From the IMG/VR virus record IMGVR_UViG_3300042549_005006, positions 1 to 43,814 of that record: 43,814 nucleotides of DNA; one strand, 5' to 3'. The notes below the pieces were generated by a model that was not told where the DNA came from, did no database searches, and worked only from the letters and a program-made list of their open reading frames with translations. The DNA comes from a virus. Below are positions 1 through 7,350 of this stretch, piece after piece. The position numbers and the translations under genes are program-made. The stretch's first letter is position 1. Each line of letters opens with the position of its first letter.

Positions 1-127
1 CCATTTGCCAGGCGACGAACCACCAGCACCAGGCTGCCGGATCCGCGGCCATTCGTTGCGCCGTCGTTCAATGTCAGTTCGGTTTGAACCGCAGCGATCG
101 CGGCTTTTATCGTTTTGTCTGTCAGCA
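1..127. repeat. Terminal redundancy, left copy
   Basis: Bases 1-127 are identical to 43688-43814. A perfect 127-base end overlap is what a de Bruijn assembler with k=127 leaves on a circular contig, so the molecule is a 43,687-bp circle (replicating form, circularised virion DNA or a permuted assembly). It is not a biological direct terminal repeat as far as can be seen, because it lies inside a coding sequence. Confidence 0.93.
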
Positions 128-128
128 T
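1..128 (-). CDS. int: Integrase N-terminus (partial, duplicated by linear cut)
   Basis: This is the amino-terminal part of the tyrosine integrase, starting at ATG 128-126 on the minus strand and running off base 1. It encodes MLTDKTIKAAIAAVQTELT and then the LNDGATNGRG sequence that continues in the copy at the right end. It is not a separate gene: on the circle it joins the coding sequence at 42556-43814 to give a protein of about 419 residues. The ATG choice adds 19 residues before the internal TTG at 43758 and matches the usual start of phage and island integrases (a short 'LTD..IKAA' N-terminal strand). Confidence 0.85.
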   Translation of the reverse strand, partial: MLTDKTIKAAIAAVQTELTLNDGATNGRGSGSLVLVVRRLAN

Positions 129-150
129 GCGGGTGTCCTAATGGGTGCCC
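129..150. promoter_or_regulatory. Candidate integrase arm-site pair, left
   Basis: Two near-identical decamers, GCGGGTGTCC (129-138) and ATGGGTGCCC (141-150), lie 12 bp apart immediately upstream of the integrase start codon. The same decamer occurs as a pair with the same 12-bp spacing on the other side of the attachment core (372-393). Paired direct repeats on both flanks of a core are the usual layout of arm-type sites for tyrosine integrases. No binding data are available, so the role is inferred. The overlap with the int leader could also give autoregulation. Confidence 0.5.
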
Positions 151-153
151 TTT

Positions 154-216
154 GGAATTTCTGAACGCCCTTTGTAATGCCTGGCGTTCTGCCAGTCCAT
201 CGGGAATTCCTGAACG
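154..216. repeat. Direct repeat pair in attP arm
   Basis: GGAATTTCTGAACG (154-167) and GGAATTCCTGAACG (203-216) match at 13 of 14 positions and start 49 bp apart, between the int start and the attachment core. They are candidate sites for an excisionase or for a second arm-binding interface. No regulator is proven. Confidence 0.4.
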
Positions 217-278
217 ATTCCAATTATATGCCGTTAACGTGCGTGAATCAATGTTATGTCGAATTATGCGCCTTCCCC

Positions 279-325
279 GACTACGAATCTGGGGGTCGGA
301 CGTTCGAATCGTTCCGGGCGCGCCA
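279..325 (+). other. attP: attP core: 3' half of tRNA-Arg(ACG)
   Basis: The plus strand carries a perfect tRNA 3' half. It has anticodon loop CTACGAA (281-287, anticodon ACG), 3' anticodon stem TCTGG (288-292), five-base variable loop (293-297), T-arm GGACG/TTCGAAT/CGTTC (298-314), acceptor strand CGGGCGC (315-321), discriminator G (322) and encoded CCA (323-325). Sequence upstream of about 279 does not form the 5' half. This is the classic signature of a phage att site that restores the 3' end of the target tRNA after integration. The implied acceptor 5' strand is GCGCCCG. The match extends through the anticodon loop, a common crossover point for tyrosine integrases. It lies about 150 bp from the int start, as expected. 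Confidence 0.88.
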
Positions 326-341
326 ATAAATTCAATGAGTT

Positions 342-370
342 AGGCCGGATTTTTCCGGCCTTTCTTTTTT
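342..370 (+). terminator. Rho-independent terminator after attP tRNA half
   Basis: AGGCCGG (342-348) and CCGGCCT (355-361) form a 7-bp GC-rich stem with a 6-base loop, followed by a T-rich tail (TTCTTTTTT, 362-370). It is oriented on the plus strand, the direction of the tRNA fragment. It could end transcription of the restored host tRNA after integration. The minus strand lacks a T tail, so it would not efficiently stop readthrough from gene D. Confidence 0.75.
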
Positions 371-371
371 C

Positions 372-393
372 GCGGGTGTCCTTGCGGGTGTAC
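372..393. promoter_or_regulatory. Candidate integrase arm-site pair, right
   Basis: GCGGGTGTCC (372-381) and GCGGGTGTAC (384-393) are direct repeats 12 bp apart. They match the pair at 129-150 in sequence, orientation and spacing but lie on the opposite side of the attP core. They sit between the attP terminator and the end of tail gene D. Confidence 0.5.
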
Positions 394-405
394 TAAGCGC
401 GCGGC

Positions 406-1443
406 TTAATCGTCGGTAATCTCAGTTGCTGCCGAATCATTGGCGTTCGGTGTCTCGGCTTCAATGTCGCAGCTGTAACCGCTGGCCGGATCGATCCGGT
501 GCATCACGCGCGTGATCAGCCATTCTCCATCGACGCCAGGACGAAAACCAGCGACAGCCAGCGGCGCTTCGGCTGCAATCGACGGATCCCCGATCACGGT
601 CAGCGCCAGGGTTTGTTTGCCGCGTGCCCTACGCTGCAGATCTGAACGCGCAGCGGCCAGCGCCATTTCCTCTGTCGGGTAGTACGTTTTCAGCCGGCGC
701 ACCGGTTCGCCTGTTCCCACTTTCACTTCCTTGCGCTTGGCTGACTTCACGGCCTGCCAGTATGCCACCACCATGCCGGCGGTTTCGCGCTTAGACTGGA
801 CCATGCGCCAACGGGTGCAGATAGCTGGGATCACCGCAACGGCTGGCAGCGGTTCGCCGCTGACGCTCTTGGATTCGCCACGCTTGGCCAGCACCAGTTT
901 GCCGGCGGCAGGCTTCACGATCGCGTCGTATTTTTTCGCGATCCGCGTCAGCAGGTGTATGTCGGATTCGTCCAGCTGGTCGATATGCGGCAGCGTGATC
1001 GACTGCAGCGACTTTGCCACGGCCGGTTCCATGCCGTGCTCTTTGGCGATCTTGCTGACCATGTCGGCCAGTTTGGTGTCCTTCGGCCAGCTGCGGTTTT
1101 TCTGCGTCTGCAGATCCGTTTTGCCGCCCTTTGATTTGTCGTAAACGGCAGCGCGTGCGCGGATCGTCATTTCACCAGGCCAGCCGGCCAGTTCGATTTC
1201 GTCGCAGACAAACAGCCCCATTTTTTTATTGATCCCATCATAGCCCATGAACAGATCCAGTTCGGCGCCGGTCGGCGGGATTTGGATCGGGTCGGCTGGA
1301 TCTGAATCGCTCAGAACGATTTCGAGCACGTCGGATTCCATGCCGGTGGCGTCGGTCAGTGTCAGACTGATCAGCCTGTCCTGAACGCGCGCGGTAATGT
1401 CTGAACCGTTGGCGATCACCTGGTAGCTTGGTTTTATTCCCAC
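406..1443 (-). CDS. D: P2 gpD-like late tail/baseplate hub protein
   Basis: This 345-residue protein has the composition and layout of the P2 gpD / phage late control D family, structurally the baseplate hub (gp27-like). It has an N-terminal 'YQVIANGSDITARVQDRL' strand region, mid-domain 'DESDIHLLTRIAKKYDAI' and a C-terminal acidic tail. It is the last gene of the tail operon and overlaps gpX by 10 bp. In P2-like virions it sits at the tube tip and holds the gpV spike. The gene ends at attP, so in the prophage it would lie at one prophage end. Confidence 0.85.
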   Translation of the reverse strand: MGIKPSYQVIANGSDITARVQDRLISLTLTDATGMESDVLEIVLSDSDPADPIQIPPTGAELDLFMGYDGINKKMGLFVCDEIELAGWPGEMTIRARAAVYDKSKGGKTDLQTQKNRSWPKDTKLADMVSKIAKEHGMEPAVAKSLQSITLPHIDQLDESDIHLLTRIAKKYDAIVKPAAGKLVLAKRGESKSVSGEPLPAVAVIPAICTRWRMVQSKRETAGMVVAYWQAVKSAKRKEVKVGTGEPVRRLKTYYPTEEMALAAARSDLQRRARGKQTLALTVIGDPSIAAEAPLAVAGFRPGVDGEWLITRVMHRIDPASGYSCDIEAETPNANDSAATEITDD

Positions 1444-1643
1444 AACCTGATCCCCGCGTTCTGTGTCGCTGGTTTAATGTCTGGCAGTTCAATGACTAGG
1501 CCAGCAGGAAATTCAGGACCGCGATCCGCCAGTCCTGGGTTCGCTTCCAGCAGCTGTTCGACCACTTGGCCGGCCTGCGTGCCGTATTGTTTCCATGCAA
1601 TCAGATCGGCGGTGTCGCCTTCGCTTGTTCTGTATTTTGGCAT
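1434..1643 (-). CDS. X: P2 gpX-like tail protein (LysM-like)
   Basis: This 69-residue protein of the P2 gpX family has a single LysM-like module (YRTSEGDTADLIAWKQYG at the N-terminus, 'NPGLADRGPEFPAGLVIELP' at the C-terminus). Such proteins bridge the tail tube tip and baseplate. Its size is normal for the family. The ATG at 1643 overlaps the stop of gpU and the 3' end overlaps gpD, so the three genes are probably translationally coupled. Confidence 0.85.
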   Translation of the reverse strand: MPKYRTSEGDTADLIAWKQYGTQAGQVVEQLLEANPGLADRGPEFPAGLVIELPDIKPATQNAGIRLWE

Positions 1644-2014
1644 TAGTCGAACCTTTTCAGCTGCAGCGTGAAATCCTGGCGTTTTGGCACGCCTAACGCC
1701 GCAAAAATTGTTTGCTTCTCTTGCACCCGCTCGATCACGTAACGGCCCAGGATCTTGCCGTTCCCGTCGATCATGCGTTGCGGTTTGCCTGTGCCGGCCA
1801 GTGCTCGCATTCTGTCCAGCTGACCAAGTCCGCCGCGGTACTCTGGAAAGATCGAACCTTCCAGCGTGACGCTGTCAGCACCGGCGCCAGTAAACTGCAG
1901 GCGCGGCAAAACGCCGAAAACGTCCTGCGCTGTCCAGCGGTATTCCGTCGATCGGGTCAAGTCCTGATATGCGGCCGAATTTATGCTGAACTGAAAAGAT
2001 CCTAAAATCATCAT
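1643..2014 (-). CDS. U: P2 gpU-like tail protein
   Basis: This 123-residue protein begins MMILGSFQFSINSAAYQDL, typical of the P2 gpU tail protein family. The C-terminal half includes 'LGRYVIERVQEKQTIFAALGVPKRQDFTLQLKRF', also family-like. I chose ATG 2014 rather than the upstream TTG at 2020, because the TTG overlaps the tape-measure stop and has no better ribosome site; ATG 2011 is equally possible. It lies between the tape measure and gpX, as in P2. Confidence 0.82.
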   Translation of the reverse strand: MMILGSFQFSINSAAYQDLTRSTEYRWTAQDVFGVLPRLQFTGAGADSVTLEGSIFPEYRGGLGQLDRMRALAGTGKPQRMIDGNGKILGRYVIERVQEKQTIFAALGVPKRQDFTLQLKRFD

Positions 2015-2016
2015 GA

Positions 2017-4278
2017 TCAATTTTGTGGCGCTCCATCATACAGCAGCGAACGCTGACGGACGGCGCGCTGCTGTTCTTGGTACTTGGTTATTTCCTCGGC
2101 CAGCTGTCGCGTGCTCTGCCCAGGCTGCTGATAAACTTGGATCGTTGTCTGGCTGTTGTCAGTCACAGCCGTGCCCTTACCTGGTGCCGTTGCCATTGCT
2201 GGCAGTGTCGGAACGCTGGCACCTGCTGGCGCGGTTGGTGCTGTTGCATCATCCGAACCAAAAAAGTTTTTAACTTTCTGATACGCGCCGGCGGTTGCAT
2301 TGCTGGCAGCGGATCCGAACTCGCTGACTTTGGCCAGCGCTGCGCCGATATTGTTATTGATCCAGGTGATACCCTCGATCAGCAGCGTTAGCGGTTTCAG
2401 TGCCAGTTCAATGCCGAACGCCAGCGCTTCACCGAACGATCGGCCTTTCTTGCCGGCTTCGCCCAGTTCTGCCGCGCTTGACTTGACCGGTTCCAGCAAA
2501 CTGCCAAACCAGGTGATCACGGTTGAAATGCCCTCGCCGATGAAATCGATCACCGGTTTGAGAACTCCCAGGCTGTCATAAAATTCGCGGAAAACTTGGA
2601 CAACCGGCTGCATCCCTGCGGCCAGACCGTCGATCACTCCACCAAACCACGCGGCGATCGGTTCCCAGTATTTTCGAATAACCAGCGCGCCGACTCCGAT
2701 CGCAGCAATCGCTGCACCGATCGGCGTTGCAGTCAGCGCCAGGCCAACGGTTCGCACCGCTGTGGCAACAGTCGCCAAGCTACCACCAGCTAGCAAGGCA
2801 GACGCACGCGCGGCCGCCAGTTGCGCTGTCGTCTGCAGCATCTTGCCGCCCAGTACAGCGAACGCCAGGCGAGTGCCTAAAACAGCCAAGCGCAGCACGG
2901 TGAAAGCTCCGGCCGCAGCCATGACGCCGCCGACCAGTTTAGGGTTCGCCATAACGAATTCGCGCGCGGCGATAACGAACGGCGTGAACGCTGCCGCCAG
3001 CTTTCCGATCACAGTCTCATAAACGCCACCGATCACGATCTGCAGCGACTGCAACGCGTTACCGAATGATGCTGTTTGCTGCTTGCTGGTTTCCATCATA
3101 ACGGCGAAATCTCGATTCGTAACGCCGTCAGCTTTCAGCGCTGAATTGCGGATCCTTTCATACTCTTTCATATTTTGAAGAACTGGCCGCAGGAACTTTT
3201 GCACCTCTGAATCCGCAAACAATTCGCCAAGTAATTTCTGATCGCCGCCTTTGGTGATGCGCTCAATCTCCTTGATTGCCGCCTCGATAGGATTCGCGCC
3301 TTTAGCTTGTGCGCCAGTGACTACGGCATTTAGATCGGATCCTAGTTTCTTTGCCTTCGCCAGCGTTTCAGGCATAAGGATTTTGCCCAGAAAATTAGCC
3401 ATGTTGTTGGCCGCTTCGCTCTGGGTTGCTGCGCCTTTCATTGACAGCTGCAGATAAGCGCCCATTGATGCGACTGCATCCTGGCCGGTAAACTTCAACG
3501 CCTGGAACGACGCGCCAAGTGATGGCAGTTGCTTGGCCATTTCGGCAAATTCGAAATTACCCTCTTGCCCTGCCTTAACCAGCGCATCCAGTGCAACCTG
3601 CAGATTTTCTGGCGAAATTTTCAGCGCATCATTCAGCACAAACGACGCTCTGGCCACGTCTTCGATGTTCGCAGCTGTGGCGGTCGAAGTGCGTCCGATC
3701 GTTTCCATGCTTCTTTGTGCCAGTTTAATGTCTTGACCGGCCGCCACTAGATAACCTAGCGCGTTTTTCATGGTTTCAGCTGACTGCCCAGTGCGATCGC
3801 CTAAGCGCAGAATTTCCACGCCCATGGCAACAACCTGGCCGCGGGTCATGTCGGCAGTGTTGCCGATCACTTGTAAGTCATAATTGAATTTTGAGGCGGC
3901 TGTGAATGCGAAACCAACAGGCAGCGCTATGGCTGCACCGGCCACGGCAGTGTCGCGGATCTTGCCGCGAAGTTCATCCTGGCGGTTTCGGTTGTCGGTG
4001 ATCTTCTTTTCAACGGCCAGCAGTGATTCCTGGGCGCGTTTCAGTTCGTTGGTTTTGGTGATAAGCTGGCCCAGTTCCGCGCGGTACTTGCTCGCGTCTG
4101 TGCCTGCCTTTTCGGCCTTTTTGATCTCAGAATTCAGCGACCGCTGGCTGCGTTCCACTTCCCGCAGTGCGGATCCTACTTCGCGAAATTTAGATTTTGT
4201 TTGTTCTACTGCAGTGCGAAAATCGCTGGTAACAGTACCGCCGATCGCAATAACTGCGGAAAGTTTTTTATTCGCCAT
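2017..4278 (-). CDS. T: Tail tape measure protein (P2 gpT-like)
   Basis: This 753-residue tail length ruler has an N-terminal coiled coil (about residues 20-95, KSKFREVGSALREVERSQRSL). The 'TMP core' follows, with the TGQSAETMKNALGYLVAAGQ and FVLNDALKISPENLQVALDAL region typical of the phage tail tape measure family (TP901 type). Hydrophobic segments lie near residues 110-130, 440-470 and 530-550. An Ala/Pro-rich linker (about 670-710) and a C-terminal helix end the protein. It follows the E/E' frameshift pair directly, with the ATG adjacent to the E' stop. At about 1.5 angstrom per residue it predicts a tail of roughly 110 nm (estimate). Confidence 0.9.
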   Translation of the reverse strand: MANKKLSAVIAIGGTVTSDFRTAVEQTKSKFREVGSALREVERSQRSLNSEIKKAEKAGTDASKYRAELGQLITKTNELKRAQESLLAVEKKITDNRNRQDELRGKIRDTAVAGAAIALPVGFAFTAASKFNYDLQVIGNTADMTRGQVVAMGVEILRLGDRTGQSAETMKNALGYLVAAGQDIKLAQRSMETIGRTSTATAANIEDVARASFVLNDALKISPENLQVALDALVKAGQEGNFEFAEMAKQLPSLGASFQALKFTGQDAVASMGAYLQLSMKGAATQSEAANNMANFLGKILMPETLAKAKKLGSDLNAVVTGAQAKGANPIEAAIKEIERITKGGDQKLLGELFADSEVQKFLRPVLQNMKEYERIRNSALKADGVTNRDFAVMMETSKQQTASFGNALQSLQIVIGGVYETVIGKLAAAFTPFVIAAREFVMANPKLVGGVMAAAGAFTVLRLAVLGTRLAFAVLGGKMLQTTAQLAAARASALLAGGSLATVATAVRTVGLALTATPIGAAIAAIGVGALVIRKYWEPIAAWFGGVIDGLAAGMQPVVQVFREFYDSLGVLKPVIDFIGEGISTVITWFGSLLEPVKSSAAELGEAGKKGRSFGEALAFGIELALKPLTLLIEGITWINNNIGAALAKVSEFGSAASNATAGAYQKVKNFFGSDDATAPTAPAGASVPTLPAMATAPGKGTAVTDNSQTTIQVYQQPGQSTRQLAEEITKYQEQQRAVRQRSLLYDGAPQN

Positions 4279-4413
4279 TTATTGCCTCGGCAGTCCATCA
4301 AGAAACCATAAAAAACGGCTTGTTCGCATTCGTTCAATTTCCGCTAGTGACCAGCCGGTATGGCTGGCCAGTGCTAGAATACCGCCGCGGATAAAGTCGG
4401 CATTCAGTCGATA
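4279..4413 (-). CDS. E': gpE' extension, read by -1 frameshift
   Basis: An open frame, -1 relative to gpE, runs from 4413 to the TAA at 4281-4279, immediately before the tape-measure ATG. It encodes YRLNADFIRGGILALASHTG then WSLAEIERMRTSRFLWFLDG, the pattern of P2-like gpE' tail assembly chaperone extensions. It has no ATG of its own at the right place. The window between the upstream -1 stop and the gpE stop is only about 36 bases and contains a TCT-TTT-ATC stretch, where the TTT codon can slip back one base. This is weaker than the P2 T-TTT-TTG heptamer, so the exact slip site is uncertain. Independent initiation is an alternative. Confidence 0.7.
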   Translation of the reverse strand, partial: YRLNADFIRGGILALASHTGWSLAEIERMRTSRFLWFLDGLPRQ

Positions 4414-4688
4414 AAAGACACGTAAGCAGACTGCAGCCGCTTATAGTCGCGCAAGCTCATGCCGCGAATGTCATCTGGCGAAATCTCGCACAAGTTCGCG
4501 AACGTCGTGATCTCGCGTGTTGCGTCAGTGCCCTGGATTGATCCGGCGGCTTCCTGGTCGCGAACGGTCGGTTCGCGCATGCGGACAGTGTCAGTTTTCA
4601 CGCCGGCGACCTCGACCGCGCGGCTCAGTTTGACGTCCACAAAACCGTCGCCAGGTGTCAGGATCTTCACTTCTGTTTTCGTAGTCAT
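4404..4688 (-). CDS. E: P2 gpE-like tail assembly chaperone
   Basis: This 94-residue protein is P2 gpE-like: MTTKTEVKILTPGDGFVDVK, then 'LSRAVEVAGVKTDTVRMREPTVRD', ending 'MSLRDYKRLQSAYVSFID'. It sits between the tail tube gene and the tape measure, the invariant location of the tail assembly chaperone in contractile phages. Its 3' end overlaps an open -1 frame (4279-4413) that gives the long E-E' product. Chaperones of this kind coat the tape measure before the tube polymerises and are absent from the mature virion. Confidence 0.85.
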   Translation of the reverse strand: MTTKTEVKILTPGDGFVDVKLSRAVEVAGVKTDTVRMREPTVRDQEAAGSIQGTDATREITTFANLCEISPDDIRGMSLRDYKRLQSAYVSFID

Positions 4689-4747
4689 TTTGATCTAGCC
4701 TCTTAAAATGGGCCGGTCATTGCCGGCCCTTTGCTTTGGGTTTTGGT

Positions 4748-5254
4748 TTAGATTGCCAACGCGGCGCGGGTAGCGCTCAGCTGGTCAACGCCAGCAATGA
4801 TTCGCACCATGTTTTCGGCGTCGATAACGTGGATCGGGATCGCGCCGTGCGTCATGCTGTAGAAACTCAACGTCATATCGACTTTGAGCATTGGCGGTTC
4901 GCCAGGCTTGCTGGTGCCAGGGTCCAGCGCAGTGACCTTGCCGCGCATAATATGCGTGACCGCTGTCACTGTGCCGTCTGCTGATTCCAGCGCTTCGCGT
5001 GCGATCAGCGGTACGCTTTCGCCTACCTTCAAACCGAACAGCGCCAGCACCATGGCGTCATAGGATTTCATGCTGAAATCACAGGTCATTTTTTCCATGC
5101 CCATATCGAGATCGATCGGCACGTCCATGCCACCAGCGCGAAATTCGCTGGTGACTAGGGTCATTTTCGGGGCGTTGAATTCTTCGATCTGTCCTGCATA
5201 GCCGCGGCCAGCAATGAACAAATTGAAATTCTTGCGAATGTCACGGGCTGCCAT
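4748..5254 (-). CDS. FII: Major tail tube protein (P2 FII-like)
   Basis: This 168-residue P2 FII-family tube protein begins MAARDIRKNFNLFIAGRGYA and contains 'IEEFNAPKMTLVTSEFRAGGMDVPIDLDMGMEKMTC', characteristic of the family. It lies one base after the sheath gene stop and before gpE. It forms the hexameric inner tube through which DNA is ejected. Length and position are normal. Confidence 0.92.
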   Translation of the reverse strand: MAARDIRKNFNLFIAGRGYAGQIEEFNAPKMTLVTSEFRAGGMDVPIDLDMGMEKMTCDFSMKSYDAMVLALFGLKVGESVPLIAREALESADGTVTAVTHIMRGKVTALDPGTSKPGEPPMLKVDMTLSFYSMTHGAIPIHVIDAENMVRIIAGVDQLSATRAALAI

Positions 5255-5255
5255 C

Positions 5256-6686
5256 TTAGAAGATCTCCTGGATATAATCGTTAGTCAGCTGGCTGCGGAA
5301 AGTCACATGCTCGGCAGGGTAAACCGGTGTAAAATCGAAATCGAAATACACTTTACCTTGTGCGATCTGGTCCGCAGTATTCAGATCAGGATCCGCCCAG
5401 CATTCGCCGCCCAGTATAGCACCGATCGTTTTCAGGTGGCGCAGGTAATTGTTAACGCCTTCTGTCACGTCGCTGATATAGTTCTTAGTGATCCCGCGGT
5501 CTACTGCCCACAGGTGTGCGCGCATCAAACTGTCGTTGATAATGTCGGCGGTGCGAACTACGCACAAAAATGCCCACTTTGGATCGCTTGACAGCGTGCG
5601 GTTTCCCCACAGGCGCCAGCCGTTCTGGCGAATGATTGTGGCCACCTTGGATTCGTTCAGCAGGTTAGCGCGGCTGCTCGAATCGCCCATGGTGAAATCG
5701 ATCGGCCGACCAGTGCCCACGATGCCGTTGATCGTCTGGTTAGATGGCGACCACCAGAAACCGCGTTCATTGTCTGACTTAGCGATCAAACCAGCAACGC
5801 ACGGCGACGCCCATTCTGTGACCGGTTCGCCTTCGTCGTCGGTTTTGATAACTTTAGGATCCACCACAAAAACGCGTTTGCTGCCGAAGTCGCCAGCGTA
5901 ACCGATCACAGCTGTGTCAGTTGTGTTTGGACCGTCTGCGATAATCACCGCGCGCATGCGTTCAGCAATGCCGACAAGCTCAGCAACTACGGCGTTGCCA
6001 AGTGTGCCATAACTCGCAGTTGCTGCAGCGCCTGAACCGCCACCGCCAGAAAATGCGATCGTCGGTGCGCTAGTGTAACCGGTGCCTGGGTTTGTCACCT
6101 TGACGCTGACCACCTTGCCGGCGTTCGCGCCAGTGCCCAGAACTGCGACAGCCGTCGCACCAGTACCGCCGCCACCAGTCAGCCCAACGGTCGGCGCGCT
6201 GGTGTAGCCAGTGCCCTGGTTGGTGACGGTGATCGCTGTGACTGCGTTCGAACGGCGCGTGTGCGTGAAACCAGGCGCCAACAAAATGCGCGGCTGGAAA
6301 CCCACGACGGATTCAGCGCCCAGGAACGCATGCACGCCCTCATAGTTGCCGGTTGTGGCGTTAACGCCGCCCAGGACGTTGGCCAGGGTCGCGGTTGCGT
6401 CTGCGCCTTCTTCGACTCGGATCACGACAACGACAGCGCCAGCCTGATCAAGAATTGAATCAAGCGCAGCTGGTAGCGTGCCCAGTCCGGTGCCTAGCGT
6501 GTCCAGCAGTGACGCTTCGCGGCGGTTGCCTGCGATCAATACTGGCGTGTTAAGTGGGAAAGCGCTGACGTCGGCGCTCGGTGCGGTGCCAACGATGCCG
6601 ATCACGCTGGATCGGACGGTGGCGATCGGGCGTGATCCGGTGTCAACCTCGACCACCTCGACGCCATGCAAAAAAATTTCTGACAT
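5256..6686 (-). CDS. FI: Tail sheath protein (P2 FI-like) with inserted repeat domain
   Basis: This 476-residue contractile sheath subunit starts MSEIFLHGVEVVEVDTGSRP, as in P2 FI relatives. I rejected an upstream in-frame start at 6803 because it runs through a terminator; ATG 6686 has a good AAGGA site. Residues about 144-230 (5997-6257) are an insertion of two glycine-rich repeats (GTGYTSAPTVG...GGGGTGA and GTGYTSAPTIA...GGGGSGA). The insertion splits the family sequence and probably protrudes from the sheath surface. The C-terminal 'YPAEHVTFRSQLTNDYIQEIF' is conserved in sheaths. The gene is cut off from the upstream gene by a terminator, so it needs its own promoter. Confidence 0.92.
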   Translation of the reverse strand: MSEIFLHGVEVVEVDTGSRPIATVRSSVIGIVGTAPSADVSAFPLNTPVLIAGNRREASLLDTLGTGLGTLPAALDSILDQAGAVVVVIRVEEGADATATLANVLGGVNATTGNYEGVHAFLGAESVVGFQPRILLAPGFTHTRRSNAVTAITVTNQGTGYTSAPTVGLTGGGGTGATAVAVLGTGANAGKVVSVKVTNPGTGYTSAPTIAFSGGGGSGAAATASYGTLGNAVVAELVGIAERMRAVIIADGPNTTDTAVIGYAGDFGSKRVFVVDPKVIKTDDEGEPVTEWASPCVAGLIAKSDNERGFWWSPSNQTINGIVGTGRPIDFTMGDSSSRANLLNESKVATIIRQNGWRLWGNRTLSSDPKWAFLCVVRTADIINDSLMRAHLWAVDRGITKNYISDVTEGVNNYLRHLKTIGAILGGECWADPDLNTADQIAQGKVYFDFDFTPVYPAEHVTFRSQLTNDYIQEIF

Positions 6687-6753
6687 TTGATTTTCCTTAG
6701 TGCTGGCAAAGTTGTGCAATGCTCGCACCATGTTGGCCGCGATCTGGGGTTGC

Positions 6754-6772
6754 TTCCTCTTGTGGGATTTCC
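6754..6772 (-). repeat. 19-bp recurrent motif, copy 1 (intergenic)
   Basis: The minus strand reads GGAAATCCCACAAGAGGAA. It lies just past the terminator of the collar gene and 68 bp before the sheath start codon, where a promoter for the sheath-tube-tape-measure operon would be expected. This is an exact match to consensus GGAAAWCCCACAAGAGGAA. Confidence 0.75.
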
Positions 6773-6774
6773 CC

Positions 6775-6801
6775 AAAAAAAAGGCCGCCCCGAAGGACGG
6801 C
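6775..6801 (-). terminator. Rho-independent terminator between collar and sheath genes
   Basis: On the minus strand GCCGTCC-TTCG-GGGCGGC (stem 784-790/795-801 of the 6xxx block, one G-T pair, UUCG tetraloop) is followed by GCC and a run of eight T. It lies 20 bp after the stop of the collar-domain gene. It divides the tail genes into an upstream unit and a sheath-to-D unit. Confidence 0.85.
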
Positions 6802-6821
6802 AAAGGCCAGGGTCAAACAGG

Positions 6822-7310
6822 TTAGGTTTTAATAATGAAATTCAGGGCGACGTTTCGCGGACGTGCAACGCCATGGCTGAAACCGCCAGCGCCTGCGCCG
6901 CTTACATAGATCGCCGACGTGTTCGGATAATCTCCAGCGCTGCCAACGTCCACGCCTGTGCGTGCAGCCACCAGCGGAACGTCCAGCGTGCTAGGGCCAG
7001 GCGAAGACGTGAACGCCGGCACATATGGCTGATTATCGCCTGTGCCGTCGATCGGTATGATTGTGCCTTTCTGCGCGCTGCCAAGTACGCGGCCAGAATC
7101 AACGCCGCGCCCTGCATCCAAACCGCGCGGAAACTCGCCGCGCATGTCTGGCACGCCGAACGTGGTCGAACCGTCGCCGGCGCCGTAGGTTGTGCCAATA
7201 ACGGCGAATAACGCCGCATAAGTGATCCGGTTAACTGTTTGGCCCTGGCATAATAGCCAGCCGGCTGGTGCTGTTGTTCCGGCGAACGGCAGAACTATGC
7301 CGCTGGCCAT
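6822..7310 (-). CDS. Phage tail collar domain protein
   Basis: This 162-residue protein has a classic tail collar domain: 'LPFAGTTAPAGWLLCQGQTV', then 'YAALFAVIGTTYGAGDGSTTF' and 'VPDMRGEFPRGLDAGRG', ending 'PRNVALNFIIKT'. The domain is found at the tips of short fibres and in secreted adhesins. I chose ATG 7310; a GTG at 7331 in frame adds seven residues. It lies between the HxH-rich fibre gene and a terminator. It is probably a fibre tip or accessory protein; its specific partner is not visible. Confidence 0.85.
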   Translation of the reverse strand: MASGIVLPFAGTTAPAGWLLCQGQTVNRITYAALFAVIGTTYGAGDGSTTFGVPDMRGEFPRGLDAGRGVDSGRVLGSAQKGTIIPIDGTGDNQPYVPAFTSSPGPSTLDVPLVAARTGVDVGSAGDYPNTSAIYVSGAGAGGFSHGVARPRNVALNFIIKT

Positions 7311-7350
7311 AATATATTCCAATGATCTCACTCAATGTTCACTCCTATGG

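Noticed and set aside
1-127. Biological direct terminal repeats of a linear virion genome
   Set aside because: The length equals a common assembler k-mer and the repeat lies inside int, so circular closure is the simpler explanation.
279-325. Complete functional tRNA gene
   Set aside because: Only the 3' half is present; no D-arm or 5' acceptor strand lies upstream, so it is an att core.
5-343. 112-residue plus-strand open frame at the left end
   Set aside because: It runs antisense through the int N-terminus, the attP arms and the tRNA half, and its codon content is not protein-like.
3884-4414. 176-residue plus-strand frame opposite the tape measure
   Set aside because: It is a shadow frame of a coiled-coil gene, with no ribosome site or family features.
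6687-6803. N-terminal extension of the sheath protein to 6803
   Set aside because: It would start inside the terminator hairpin of the previous gene and lacks a ribosome site; ATG 6686 has one and matches the family.
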